Source of the DNA: Jeongeupia sp. HS-3
Lineage (GTDB): Bacteria > Pseudomonadota > Gammaproteobacteria > Burkholderiales > Chitinibacteraceae
Assembly (NCBI RefSeq): GCF_015140455.1
Contig: NZ_AP024094.1
Coordinates: forward strand, 558,001 to 622,000
DNA length: 64,000 bases
Reading direction: 5' to 3'
This document shows positions 50,363 to 59,261 of this stretch, in pieces. The position numbers and the translations under genes were made by a program. The notes beneath the pieces are model-generated. The model made no database searches and was not told the DNA's origin. It was given only the letters and a program-made list of their open reading frames with translations. Position 1 is the first letter of the stretch, and the number at the start of each line of letters is the position of its first letter.

Positions 50363-53300
50363 TTAGTAATCCAGAACGCTAAATCCCAATCCCGCGGCCT
50401 TTTTCACTTTCAGTTGTACCGGTATCCGCTCTTTCAGCGCTTCCACATGGCTGATGATGCCGATCATCTTGCCGCTGGCGTTGAGGCTATCGAGCGCGTC
50501 GAGGGCGATTTCCAGTGTTTCGCCGTCGAGCGTGCCGAAACCTTCGTCCAGAAACAGCGAATCAATCGACGTTTTGTGGCTGACGAGGTCGGAGAGCGCC
50601 AGCGCCAGCGCGAGGCTGACCAAAAAGCTCTCGCCGCCCGAGAGTGTGCGGGTGTCACGGGCGAGGTCGCCTTGCCAGGTGTCGGCGATGGCCAGTTCAA
50701 GCTCGCCGCTGCGCATCAGTTGATAGCGGCCGTGCAGCCGTTCGAGCTGGCGATTGGCAAGGTGGACCAGGTGATCGAGCGTCAGCCCCTGGGCAAAGCG
50801 GCGGTACTTGGCGCCGTCGGCCGAGCCGATCAGCCCGTTCAGGTGTTGCCACAGGTCGTAATCGGCGGTTTGGGCGCTGATGTCGTCGAACAGCGCCTGC
50901 TGGCTTAGTCGGCGTGCATCGTCGCCGGCCAGTTGTGCGCCGATTTCGCCCTGACGCTGCACCACGGTTTTGATCTCGGCCTGCACGTCGGCCCATTGCT
51001 GCGTGAGCGTTTCCAGACTCGCTTCGGTGACCGCTTGCGCTTGCAGCTCGGCCAGCGTTTGCGTCGCGGCGGCGAGCAGCGCTTGCGCTTCGACCACGCC
51101 GGTATCGAGCCGCTGTTTCAGCGCCAGCAAGGGCTGGCGTTCGTCGTCGCCGAGCCGTGCGGCGATAAATGCGGCCTCATCGGCAAACGGGCTTTGCGCG
51201 AGGCGTTCGCGCCATATTGCAGTGGTGCTTTGTGCGGTGGCGGCTTCGGTCGCCAGCCGTGCTTGCAGCGTCTGTTCCGTGCCCTTGAGCTGGTTGGCGC
51301 GGTCTTGCGCCTGCGCCAGCTCGGCCTCGCACTCGGCCAAGGCCTGCGCGCTGTCGGCGACGGCGCCGAGTATCGCGCCGGCCGGCTCGCCCAAAGCCGC
51401 CCAGCGCTGTTGCCAGAGTGCGGCTTGCTGTTGCGCGGTCTGGGCATGTTGCCCGGCGGTGCTCAGATCAAGGGCGAGTTGTTGCAGCTGGCTTTGCGCT
51501 TGCTGCCACGCTTGCCATTCGTGCTCGCGCTCAGCCAACCAAGCTTGGTTGTCGCTCGGCAGCGTGTAGCCCAGCGATGCCAGCGCGGCATTCAGTTCGG
51601 CGGTTTGGCTATCGAACAAGGTCGTGGATGCCTGCGCGCGTTCGGTCAGCTCGGCGAGTTGGCGCTGGCGGTTGTGCAGGTCTTGTTGTTGCAGCGCCAG
51701 TTGTTGCGTGGCGTCGGCGCTGGTTTTTTCGAGCTGTTGCCGCGCCTGGCTGGCCTGCGCGAGTGTGGTTTTGCTGGCATCGAGCCGGTCGAGCCGCTGT
51801 TGCAGCGTGGTCAGTTCGGTTGCGTGGCTTTGCTGGTGAGCGGCGAGCGCATCGAGGTCGGCATCGGTGGCAAGACCCAGGCGCAGGGCGAGTTCGGCAC
51901 GCTGCGCATCCAGCTGCAGCAAGGCCTGTTGCTGGCCGTCGCCTTGCGTTGCGAGCTGTTCGATCTGCGCCAGCAGCGCCGCGACTTCGCCGCTGACGTT
52001 CTGGCCTTGCGTTGTCAGGGCATCGCGCTCTTCGCGTTTGGCCAGCAAGGCGGCCTCGGTGGCCGAGGTGTTCAGCGCCTGATACGCGGCGACGGCGGGG
52101 TGCTCGGTTGCGCCGCACAGCGGGCACGCCTCACCGGGCTGCAACTGGGCGCGGTGCGCTTCCAGATCCTGAATGCGCTTTTCCTGCGCCAGCAGCGTTT
52201 CCTTGTCGGCGATCTGTTGTTTCAGATCGGCGTATCGTGCCCGCAAGGTTTGCTGTAGCTCGGCCTTGGCGCCGTGCTGCTCGCGCTTTTGCGCCAGCTC
52301 GGTGTTGATTTTCTCAAGCTGGCCGGCGCCTTGCTGGCGGGTCGTGACGATCTGCTGCAACTGCTGCAGATCGTTACCCTGATTGATCAGCCCGTGCCAT
52401 TGCTGCCGCAACGCGGCTTCGTCACTGCCGGCGAGCAGGGCGTTCAGTGCCGCTTGCGCGGTCTGCTCGGCCTGCTGCGCGGTGGCCAGATTCGTCGCGT
52501 GCGCGTTCAACGCTGTTTGCTGCGTGGCGATCAAGGCAATCAGCGTGCTGATGCCGGCGTCGATCTGACCTTGGTCTAGCCGTAACCGCCGCACATCGTG
52601 CTGCGTTTGTGCATGCGCACTGAACTGCCGCCGCCATGCGCCTAGCCGTTCGCCCAGCTGGCCGTGTTGCGGCTGCGCGGCAAGGCGGGTTTGCAACTGC
52701 GCTTGCTGCTGCGCGAGCGCGTCGAGCGCGCTTTGCTTGCCGATGGCGATCTGCTGCGCCAGCGCGCAGCCACGCCAGCCGAGTTCGGTGATGCGGCGAT
52801 GCGTGGCTTGGCGCTCGGTGCCGACGCGTTCCAGTTCGCGCTGGGTGCCGGCCTGTGCCGCTGCTGCCGCCTGCTGCGCCGCGTACAGCGGCTGCAATTG
52901 CTGCGCCGGTTCGCTGGCGGCCAGTCGCGCCAGTTGCGGCTGCGCGTCGGCCTGCGCCGCGTGCGCATCGGCTTGGCGGGATTGCGCCGCGCCGTGCGCT
53001 TGCCCGGCCTTGGCGAGCGCGTGTCGCCATTGTTGCTGGGTGTTCAGCAGTGCCTGTCGTTCCTGTAGGCCGGCTTCCTGCTGGACGAGCCCGGCGGCCT
53101 CATCGTGCAAGGCCGCGCGTTGCGCATCGTCGAGCAATTCAACGCCCGACGCCTTGGCGCGCAGCTGATCGAGTGCGGCCTTGGCGTCGCGCGCCTGTTC
53201 GAACACGCGCTGCGAGATTTGCCCGTAGATTTCGGTGCCGGTGAGCTCTTCGAGCAGTTCGGCGCGCTCGTTGGCGTTGGCCTGCAGAAACGCGGCAAAG

Positions 53301-53767
53301 CCACCCTGCGCCAGCAGCATCGATTTGGTGAAACGGGCGAAATCAAGGCCGGTGAGGCTTTCGGTCTGGCGCAGTTTGTCGTTGATCTTGTCGGTGAGGA
53401 TATTGCCGCTAGCGTCGGCCAGTTCGACCTTCGGTGCTTGCAGCGCGCCGTCGGTTTTGTCGCGGGCGCGGCGCTGGCTCCAGAACGCGCGGTAACGCGC
53501 GCCTTTGACCTCGAATTCGACTTCGGCAAGGCAATCGGCGGTGTGCCGGGTCATCAGCTCGTTGCTGCCGGCCGAAACGGTGTTCATCCGCGGCGTCTGG
53601 TGATACAGCGCCAGGCAGATCGCGTCGAGCAGCGTGGTCTTGCCGGCGCCGGTCGGCCCGGTGATCGCGAACAGGCCGTTGTCCTTGAACGGCTCGGCGG
53701 TGAAGTCGATCTTCCACTCGCCCTTGAGCGAATTCAGGTTTTTAAGCCGCAGCGTGAGGATTTTCAT
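50363..53767 (-). CDS. sbcC: Exonuclease SbcC
   Basis: 1134-residue SMC-like ATPase of the SbcCD (Rad50/Mre11) nuclease. Walker A is [14 protein letters not shown] near residue 40. Long coiled coils on both sides are rich in Gln, Ala and Leu. The zinc hook CPLCG sits near residue 550, and the ABC signature [19 protein letters not shown] lies close to the C-terminus. SbcCD cleaves hairpins and protein-blocked DNA ends. ATGA overlap with sbcD couples translation. The coiled coil is unusually Gln/Ala-rich. Confidence 0.95.
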   Translation of the reverse strand: MKILTLRLKNLNSLKGEWKIDFTAEPFKDNGLFAITGPTGAGKTTLLDAICLALYHQTPRMNTVSAGSNELMTRHTADCLAEVEFEVKGARYRAFWSQRRARDKTDGALQAPKVELADASGNILTDKINDKLRQTESLTGLDFARFTKSMLLAQGGFAAFLQANANERAELLEELTGTEIYGQISQRVFEQARDAKAALDQLRAKASGVELLDDAQRAALHDEAAGLVQQEAGLQERQALLNTQQQWRHALAKAGQAHGAAQSRQADAHAAQADAQPQLARLAASEPAQQLQPLYAAQQAAAAAQAGTQRELERVGTERQATHRRITELGWRGCALAQQIAIGKQSALDALAQQQAQLQTRLAAQPQHGQLGERLGAWRRQFSAHAQTQHDVRRLRLDQGQIDAGISTLIALIATQQTALNAHATNLATAQQAEQTAQAALNALLAGSDEAALRQQWHGLINQGNDLQQLQQIVTTRQQGAGQLEKINTELAQKREQHGAKAELQQTLRARYADLKQQIADKETLLAQEKRIQDLEAHRAQLQPGEACPLCGATEHPAVAAYQALNTSATEAALLAKREERDALTTQGQNVSGEVAALLAQIEQLATQGDGQQQALLQLDAQRAELALRLGLATDADLDALAAHQQSHATELTTLQQRLDRLDASKTTLAQASQARQQLEKTSADATQQLALQQQDLHNRQRQLAELTERAQASTTLFDSQTAELNAALASLGYTLPSDNQAWLAEREHEWQAWQQAQSQLQQLALDLSTAGQHAQTAQQQAALWQQRWAALGEPAGAILGAVADSAQALAECEAELAQAQDRANQLKGTEQTLQARLATEAATAQSTTAIWRERLAQSPFADEAAFIAARLGDDERQPLLALKQRLDTGVVEAQALLAAATQTLAELQAQAVTEASLETLTQQWADVQAEIKTVVQRQGEIGAQLAGDDARRLSQQALFDDISAQTADYDLWQHLNGLIGSADGAKYRRFAQGLTLDHLVHLANRQLERLHGRYQLMRSGELELAIADTWQGDLARDTRTLSGGESFLVSLALALALSDLVSHKTSIDSLFLDEGFGTLDGETLEIALDALDSLNASGKMIGIISHVEALKERIPVQLKVKKAAGLGFSVLDY

Positions 53768-54996
53768 GCGTCAGCCTCCTGCAGGCTGCTGACGATTTGC
53801 CGGTAGCGCTGCGCCAGTTGCGGCTTGAGTTCATCGGCAAGGTCTTCGCTGGCGAGCCGCTGCGCGAACACGTCATCGGGGCTGAGTTCGGCCAGCGTTT
53901 CGCTCGCCATCCGCTGCAAACCGGGCTGGGCGTTGCCGCGCTCGCGCTTGATCCGCAGCACCTCGACCGGCAAACCTTCGCAGATGGCCTGAATGCGCGT
54001 GGCCAGATCGCTGAGGTAATCGTCGGCGCTGACCACGACTTCCAGCCACACCGGCAGCTCGGCGCAGCCCGATTGCGCCGCGTCGGCAATCACCACCTGC
54101 AGCTCGGCGAGGGTGCCGCGTACCGAGATCATCGGCTGAAAGCGCGGGATGGGCAGCGGCGTGACCGAGCGCAAACCGGTGTGATCAAGATCGACCAGCA
54201 GCACTTCCTTGGTCTGGCGGGCTTCGTCGAAACTGAGCGGAATCGGCGAGCCGCAGTAGCGGAGATGTTCCAGCCCGCCGACTTTTTGCGGTTTGTGGAT
54301 GTGGCCGAGCGCGATGTACGCCGCCGGCGGAAAGGCATTGGTCGGGAAGGCTTCAAGCGCGCCGACGTAAATCTCGCGTACCGATTCGCTGGCGCTGGCG
54401 CCGACGGTGGTCAGGTGGCCGGTGGCGATGATGGGCAGCGCGCCGCCCCGTTTGTCTCCCAGCTCGTCGCGCTTCGCTTCGGCCAGCGCGTAAATGGTCT
54501 GGTAATGCGCGGCGATGGCGCTTTGCAGCGTGCGCTGCTTGTCTTCGGCGCTCTGGCCGGCCTGGCTCTGCATCACGTCGCGCGCGCGGATGAACGGAAT
54601 CCCGCACAGCACCGCGCCGGCACTGCCGTCGCGCTTGTGCAGCACCAGCACCTGATCGGCCGCGTTCTCGCACACGCCGGGGATGACGCGGGTATTCAGG
54701 TGCGCCAGCAGCGTTTTGCTTTCACCCAGCGTGGCCACCGAATCATGGTTGCCACCGAGGATGACGAGTTCGGCACCGCTATCACGTAGCGCCACCACAA
54801 AGCCGTTGTACAGCTCGCGGGCATAGCTGGGCGGCGAGCCGGTGTCGAAGATGTCGCCGGCGATGATGACGGCGTCGATCTGCTGCGCCGCAATCTGATC
54901 GATCAGCCAGGCCATGAATGCTTGATGCTCAAACTGGCGGGTCTTGCCGATGAAATGCTGGCCCAGATGCCAGTCGGACGTATGCAGAATGCGCAT
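53764..54996 (-). CDS. sbcD: Exonuclease SbcD
   Basis: 410-residue Mre11-type metallophosphoesterase. Metal motifs: TSDWHLGQ (I), [10 protein letters not shown] (II), GGNHDSV (III), TGHLTTVG and ALGHIHKPQ (IV/V). A C-terminal SbcD domain follows. It works with SbcC as a nuclease on DNA hairpins and blocked ends. It is first in the operon; its stop overlaps the sbcC start by four bases. Confidence 0.96.
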   Translation of the reverse strand: MRILHTSDWHLGQHFIGKTRQFEHQAFMAWLIDQIAAQQIDAVIIAGDIFDTGSPPSYARELYNGFVVALRDSGAELVILGGNHDSVATLGESKTLLAHLNTRVIPGVCENAADQVLVLHKRDGSAGAVLCGIPFIRARDVMQSQAGQSAEDKQRTLQSAIAAHYQTIYALAEAKRDELGDKRGGALPIIATGHLTTVGASASESVREIYVGALEAFPTNAFPPAAYIALGHIHKPQKVGGLEHLRYCGSPIPLSFDEARQTKEVLLVDLDHTGLRSVTPLPIPRFQPMISVRGTLAELQVVIADAAQSGCAELPVWLEVVVSADDYLSDLATRIQAICEGLPVEVLRIKRERGNAQPGLQRMASETLAELSPDDVFAQRLASEDLADELKPQLAQRYRQIVSSLQEADA

Positions 54997-55380
54997 CCGG
55001 GGTCGAACCTTGTGGGGAAAGCGGGAGGGTGCGCGCCATTTTAGGCACTTTGGCGTGGGGCGTCGCCGGCAAAAAAAAGCCCCGGCACGCCAGGCACCGG
55101 GGGAGAGGGATAGAAATCCGCATGACAGGACAGATTTCTGCCTTCAGCATAATGCTGCACCGCAACAATTCATACCTGGTCATCGATTTTTCGGTCTGAG
55201 TGGTATCGATGCGTCAGTTGGGCAAGTGGCATCCGGTGAATATTTTTACCGGGAAAGGTGCATATTCGCATCAATGCTAAAATTGCAGCCAGACCCTCGT
55301 CTACCCCGGCCTGCTGCGCAGATACGCGGTATTTCCGGCGGTGGATTGATAAGCAACTTGATGAAAATAAAGGATTTTAT
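54997..55380. other. Intergenic region between sbcD and orn
   Basis: 384 bases, no ORF of conviction. The minus strand carries a candidate small RNA with a strong terminator (annotated separately). The plus strand should contain the orn promoter; TAAAAT near 55278 is a possible -10. Confidence 0.4.
55071..55190 (-). ncRNA. Candidate small RNA upstream of sbcD
   Basis: On the minus strand: a small hairpin CAGCATTATGCTG, then AGAAATC/GATTTCT (7-bp stem), a CU-rich single strand ATCCCTCTCCCC, then a GC-rich terminator stem (CCCCGG/CCGGGG, 55080-55102) followed by eight T. That layout, with a CU-rich stretch able to pair with Shine-Dalgarno sequences, is typical of Hfq- or ProQ-dependent sRNAs. 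Promoter not identified, so the 5' end is approximate. Confidence 0.45.
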
Positions 55381-55947
55381 ATGCTTGATCAGAATCACCT
55401 GATCTGGCTGGACATGGAAATGACCGGCCTTGACCCGCAGAACGACAAGATTATCGAACTGGCGATCGTGATTACCGACAGCCAGCTCAATACGGTGGCC
55501 GAATCGCCGTCGTGGGCGGTGCACCAGCCCGATCACGTGCTCGATGCGATGGACGACTGGAACAAGTCGACCCACGGCCGTTCGGGGCTGATCGAGCGGA
55601 TCAAGGCATCGACGCTCAGCGTCGAGGAAGTCGAGGCGGCGGCGCTGGCGTTTATCCAGCAGTACGTGCCGCAGCGCACCAGCCCGATGTGCGGCAATTC
55701 GATCTGTCAGGATCGCCGCTTCATGGCGCGCTGGATGCCGACGCTGGAAACATGGTTCCACTACCGCAATCTGGATGTCTCGACGCTGAAAGAGCTGTGC
55801 AAGCGCTGGCAGCCCGATGTGTACCGCCTGTTCAAGAAGAAGGGCCGGCACGAGGCGCTGGCCGATATTTACGAATCGATCGACGAGATGAAGTTCTACC
55901 GCGAGCACTTCCTCAAGGTGCCGGTCTCGCCGCTGCTGGTCGATTAA
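55381..55947 (+). CDS. orn: Oligoribonuclease
   Basis: 188 residues, a DEDDh 3'-5' exoribonuclease that degrades short RNAs, including pGpG from c-di-GMP turnover. Motifs: [11 protein letters not shown] (DxE), [12 protein letters not shown] (with Asp) and [22 protein letters not shown] (His, Asp). AAGGA before the ATG fixes the start. It is essential in many proteobacteria. Followed by pncC 15 bases later, so an operon is likely. Confidence 0.96.
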   Translation: MLDQNHLIWLDMEMTGLDPQNDKIIELAIVITDSQLNTVAESPSWAVHQPDHVLDAMDDWNKSTHGRSGLIERIKASTLSVEEVEAAALAFIQQYVPQRTSPMCGNSICQDRRFMARWMPTLETWFHYRNLDVSTLKELCKRWQPDVYRLFKKKGRHEALADIYESIDEMKFYREHFLKVPVSPLLVD

Positions 55948-55962
55948 GCCTTGTACGCAGCG

Positions 55963-56463
55963 ATGAGTGCCCCCATGTTGAATACCGAGGCCTTGGCCGA
56001 ACAACTTGGCCAAGCGTTGCTGGCGCGTGGCCAGAGCGTGACCACGGCCGAATCGTGCACCGGCGGTTTGATTGCCGGGGCGATCACCGATGTCGCCGGC
56101 TCGAGCAACTGGTTCAACCGCGGTTTCGTCACCTATAGCAATAGTGCCAAGGTCGATATGCTCGACGTGCCGCCCGGCTTTATCCAAGGCCTGGGCGCGG
56201 TGAGCGAACCGGTGGTCGCGGCGATGGTGCAGGGCGCGATGGCGGCATCCAGCGCCGACTGGGGCATCGCGGTCTCCGGCGTCGCCGGCCCCGGTGGCGG
56301 CAGCGCCGACAAACCGGTTGGCACCGTCTGGTTTGCCTGGGGCTCGCCGCTGGGCATCGTCACCGAACGCTGCGTGTTTGCCGGCGATCGCCGTGAAGTA
56401 CGCCAGCAGGCCGTTGCCCATGCTTTGGGCAAACTCGTGCAATTGATCAAGGAAAGCCGTTGA
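55963..56463 (+). CDS. pncC: Nicotinamide-nucleotide amidohydrolase PncC (CinA C-terminal domain)
   Basis: 166 residues of the CinA_C domain alone: VTTAESCTGGLIAGAITDVAGSSNWFNRGFVTYSNSAK and SGVAGPGGGSADKPVGTVWFAW. It hydrolyses NMN to nicotinic acid mononucleotide in NAD salvage. The ATG at 55963 is preferred over TTG 55951 and ATG 55975, but no strong SD is seen. Its stop overlaps the BPH-like start by four bases, so the two are coupled. Confidence 0.9.
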   Translation: MSAPMLNTEALAEQLGQALLARGQSVTTAESCTGGLIAGAITDVAGSSNWFNRGFVTYSNSAKVDMLDVPPGFIQGLGAVSEPVVAAMVQGAMAASSADWGIAVSGVAGPGGGSADKPVGTVWFAWGSPLGIVTERCVFAGDRREVRQQAVAHALGKLVQLIKESR

Positions 56464-57041
56464 CCACCGTCGTTGTCGTCAGAAAGAACAATCAGATCGC
56501 CATTGCGGCCGATAGCCAGTCCACTTTTGGCGATACGGCGCTGGGCGCGGGTTTTGATGCGCAGTGGAACAAGATCTTCAAATCGCACGGCAGTTATTTT
56601 TCGATTTCCGGCAGCGCTGCGCACGATCTGGTGATGCAGGCCGCGTTGAAGAAATCCAAGACGCTGGATTTCAGCAGCCGGGTGTCGATTTTCGAGAGCT
56701 TTCGCAAGCTGCATCCCAAGCTCAAGGAAGATTTCTTCCTCAAGCCCGACGAGGAAGAAGACGAGCCGTACGAATCGAGCCAGCTGACCGCGCTGATTGC
56801 CAACAAACACGGCATTTTCGGCGTTTACAGCCTGCGTGAGGTGTACGAATATTCGCGCTTCTGGGCGATTGGCAGCGGCCATGATTACGCGCTGGGCGCG
56901 ATGCAGGCGGTGTATGACCGCGACGAACTTTCCGCCGCCGATATCGCCCGCATCGGCGTCGAGGCCGGCTGCACCTTCGACATCAGCTCCAGCCTGCCGA
57001 TGACCGAATATCAGCTCACCATTGCCGCCGCCGACGATTGA
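56460..57041 (+). CDS. Proteasome-like Ntn hydrolase (betaproteobacterial proteasome homologue, BPH)
   Basis: 193 residues with a proteasome beta/HslV-like Ntn-hydrolase fold. If the initiating Met is removed, Thr1 of TTVVVVRKNNQIAIAADSQ becomes the nucleophile. Asp17 (AADS) and a Lys in FDAQWNKIF correspond to catalytic residues of HslV/20S. Later motifs: SGSAAHDLVMQAAL, SSRVSIFESFRKLHPKLKEDFF, YESSQLTALIANKHGIFGVYSLREVYEYSRFWAIGSGHDYALGAM. It starts at TTG, overlapping pncC by four bases. No HslU-type ATPase is adjacent, consistent with a self-standing BPH. Confidence 0.85.
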   Translation: MTTVVVVRKNNQIAIAADSQSTFGDTALGAGFDAQWNKIFKSHGSYFSISGSAAHDLVMQAALKKSKTLDFSSRVSIFESFRKLHPKLKEDFFLKPDEEEDEPYESSQLTALIANKHGIFGVYSLREVYEYSRFWAIGSGHDYALGAMQAVYDRDELSAADIARIGVEAGCTFDISSSLPMTEYQLTIAAADD

Positions 57042-57055
57042 AACGGAGTTAAACG

Positions 57056-57532
57056 ATGTTTATCGGCAATCTGGCCAACTGGCCACAGCAACGCGCCGTG
57101 TTACCCGATGCCGTGAACCGGGCGCTGGATGCGCTGGCGCAGCACGATTTGCACGCCATGCCCGCCGGCCGTTACGAGATTGACGGCGACCGGCTGTTTT
57201 TCATGATTCAGGAAATGCTGACGCAGCCGTTTGAAGCCGGCAAACCCGAAGCGCATCACCGCTATGCCGATATCCAGCTTTTGCTGAGCGGTGAGGAGGG
57301 TTTCGGTGTGGCGCCGGCCGATGCAGCGCTGGCCGTGGTCGACGATCGCTTCGACAGCCGTGATATCGCTTTTTACGCGGCGCCGGCCAACGAGCAGCGC
57401 ATCAATCTGCAGCCGGGCGATTTCGTGGTCTTTTACCCGGGCGAGTTGCACCGGCCCGGTCGCTGCGTGGCCGGATCGATGCCGATCCGCAAGGTGGTCG
57501 TGAAAATCGACCGCGCCCTGCTTGGCCTTTAA
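57056..57532 (+). CDS. YhcH/YjgK/YiaL family protein (DUF386)
   Basis: 158 residues, a beta-helix/cupin-like protein with the sequence FIGNLANWPQQRAVLPDAVNRALDAL, MIQEMLTQPFEAGKPEAHHRYADIQLLLSGEEGFGVAP, FVVFYPGELHRPG (His) and VVKIDRALL. Family members are linked to sialic-acid and sugar catabolism or biofilm formation; its activity here is not known. GGAG is present before the ATG. It follows the BPH gene by 14 bases and may be in that operon. Confidence 0.88.
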   Translation: MFIGNLANWPQQRAVLPDAVNRALDALAQHDLHAMPAGRYEIDGDRLFFMIQEMLTQPFEAGKPEAHHRYADIQLLLSGEEGFGVAPADAALAVVDDRFDSRDIAFYAAPANEQRINLQPGDFVVFYPGELHRPGRCVAGSMPIRKVVVKIDRALLGL

Positions 57533-57644
57533 GTACACAAGCAATCCCCGGCTGGGTACGTAATCCATGTCTGCGCTGGGTGTGTTTGCAGTGCAATGTT
57601 TGTTCCAACTCTGAGATAACGCCGGCTCGATCCGGCCAGAAGCC

Positions 57645-58517
57645 ATGACCCAAGACACGCTTGAACGCTTTCTCTTTGACAATGCCCCGGTGCGCGGCGA
57701 GATCGTCAAACTGGACGATACCTACCGCGAAGTGCTCACGCGGCACGATTATCCGCCGGTGCTGGCCAGGTTTATCGGCGAGCTGATGGCGGCCGGCACG
57801 CTGCTGTCGGCGACGCTGAAGTTCGAAGGCACGCTGGTGATGCAGCTGCACGGCACCGGTGCGGTGCGGCTGCTGGTGGTCGAGGTCACCAGTGACAACA
57901 CCATCCGCGCCATGGCGCGCTGGGAAGGTGATATCCCCGATGTGTCGCTGGCCGAGCTGCTTGGCAAGGACAAACGTTTCATGCTGACACTCGACCCGGA
58001 CGAGGGCGAGGCCTATCAGGGCATCGTCGGCCTTGAGTCAGGCCAGAGCGTGGCCGAGGTGATCGAGCACTACATGAAGCATTCGGAGCAACTGGAAACC
58101 CGGATATGGCTGGCGTGCGAGCAGGGCGTCGCGGCGGGGCTGATGGTGCAGAAGATGCCCGCAGTCCAGGGCGATACGGATGCGTGGGACCGGATTCAGG
58201 CACTGGCGCAGACGATTACACCGGAAGAACTGGTGACGCTACCGGTGCGCGATGTCTTGTACCGACTGTTCAACGAGGAGGAGGTGCGCGTTTTCGAGCC
58301 GGCCATGCCGCGCTTTGCCTGCACCTGCTCGCGCGAGCGCGTCGGCAGCATGCTGGAAATGGTCGGTCGCGAAGAGGTCGATCATGTGCTGGCGGAGAAA
58401 AGCACGGTCGACGTCACATGCGAGTTCTGCGGCAAGGATTATCACTTCGATCCGGTCGATATCGAGCAGTTGTTTGCCGGTCACGGCACGACGCCGGTGC
58501 AAGGGCCGGTGCACTGA
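57645..58517 (+). CDS. hslO: Redox-regulated chaperone Hsp33
   Basis: 290 residues. N-terminal substrate-binding domain (FLFDNAPVRGEIVKLDDTYREVLTRHDYPP, GELMAAGTLLSATLKFEGTLVMQ). The C-terminal redox switch has CTC and CEFC zinc ligands (FACTCSRERVGSML, VTCEFCGKDYHF). Hsp33 is activated by oxidation and heat and prevents protein aggregation. Monocistronic with its own terminator. Confidence 0.96.
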   Translation: MTQDTLERFLFDNAPVRGEIVKLDDTYREVLTRHDYPPVLARFIGELMAAGTLLSATLKFEGTLVMQLHGTGAVRLLVVEVTSDNTIRAMARWEGDIPDVSLAELLGKDKRFMLTLDPDEGEAYQGIVGLESGQSVAEVIEHYMKHSEQLETRIWLACEQGVAAGLMVQKMPAVQGDTDAWDRIQALAQTITPEELVTLPVRDVLYRLFNEEEVRVFEPAMPRFACTCSRERVGSMLEMVGREEVDHVLAEKSTVDVTCEFCGKDYHFDPVDIEQLFAGHGTTPVQGPVH

Positions 58518-58538
58518 GTATCGTGCGCTCGTTTGTAC

Positions 58539-58567
58539 AAAAGGCCCCGATTGTTCGGGGCCTTTTG
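58539..58567 (+). terminator. Terminator after hslO
   Basis: AAAAGGCCCCGA, a short loop and TCGGGGCCTTTT form a symmetric stem. It may serve the convergent membrane-protein gene too. Confidence 0.9.
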
Positions 58568-58578
58568 TTTGCGTCTGC

Positions 58579-58956
58579 TCAGATCGCCAGCCAGACCAGC
58601 ATGCCGGTGGCGAGACCGACGTAGAACAGTGTTTTCAGCACCCGCCCGGTGTCCTGCGCCGGCAGCTCCAGCGTATAGCTGCTGAAGGCGCTGAACACGC
58701 CGTACCAGAACCAGGCGAGTGCGCCGACCAGATCGCCGATCACCGGGCCGCGAACAAAACCCAGCACCGCGAACATGCCTGTCGAGGCAAGCACGGTGGC
58801 CAGCAGCGTCGTGCCGCTGCTCAGCAGCCACGCCAGCAACACGGCGAGCATCACGCCGTAAATGGCACCGAACAGCGCACCGAGCAAGGCATAGCTCAGG
58901 CGCTCGCTCAGGCCGGGGTTTTCCTCGCCCGTGTCGCCGCCTCCGGGCGGACTCAC
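58579..58956 (-). CDS. Small integral membrane protein, unknown
   Basis: 125 residues with three or four hydrophobic helices (LSYALLGALFGAIYGVMLAVLLAWLLSS, LLATVLASTGMFAVLGFV, IGDLVGALAWFWYGVFSAF, TLFYVGLATGMLVWLAI). Starts at GTG 58956, overlapping the stop of the DUF1653 gene by four bases. No family recognised. The two genes are coupled. Confidence 0.7.
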   Translation of the reverse strand: MSPPGGGDTGEENPGLSERLSYALLGALFGAIYGVMLAVLLAWLLSSGTTLLATVLASTGMFAVLGFVRGPVIGDLVGALAWFWYGVFSAFSSYTLELPAQDTGRVLKTLFYVGLATGMLVWLAI

Positions 58957-59183
58957 TCGCGCGGCCCGATATAGGCAAAGCGCGGCACCGTTCGGCCTTC
59001 GATGGTCACGTTCTCGAAGAACATCTCGTACGGCCGAACCCACAGGCCGAAATCGCCGTACAGCGCGCGGTACAGCACCAGCCATTCCAGTGTTTCCGAA
59101 TGGCGAACGACGTCGACGACTTCGTAATTCATATTCTTGTAGTGGCGGTAATGGCCGGTTTGCAGTGCGGGGCGGGGCGTCAT
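58953..59183 (-). CDS. DUF1653 protein
   Basis: 76 residues matching DUF1653: GHYRHYKNMNYEVVDVVRHSETLEWLVLYRALYGDFGLWVRPYEMFFENVTIEGRTVPRFAYI. Small beta-rich domain; function not established. GAGGAA is five bases before the ATG. Downstream of alaS, same strand, and overlapping the membrane-protein gene. Confidence 0.88.
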   Translation of the reverse strand: MTPRPALQTGHYRHYKNMNYEVVDVVRHSETLEWLVLYRALYGDFGLWVRPYEMFFENVTIEGRTVPRFAYIGPRE

Positions 59184-59261
59184 GGTGTTCCTCGAAAGCA
59201 TGAAAAAACGGCTGGGCCCGGAACGGAATCCGGGAACCAGCCGTTATGCAGGGTGTGCCGG

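Noticed and set aside
54929-55183. Minus-strand frame of 84 residues starting MTRYELLRC
   Set aside because: It runs through a strong terminator stem and into sbcD; more easily explained as an sRNA or leader than as a protein gene.
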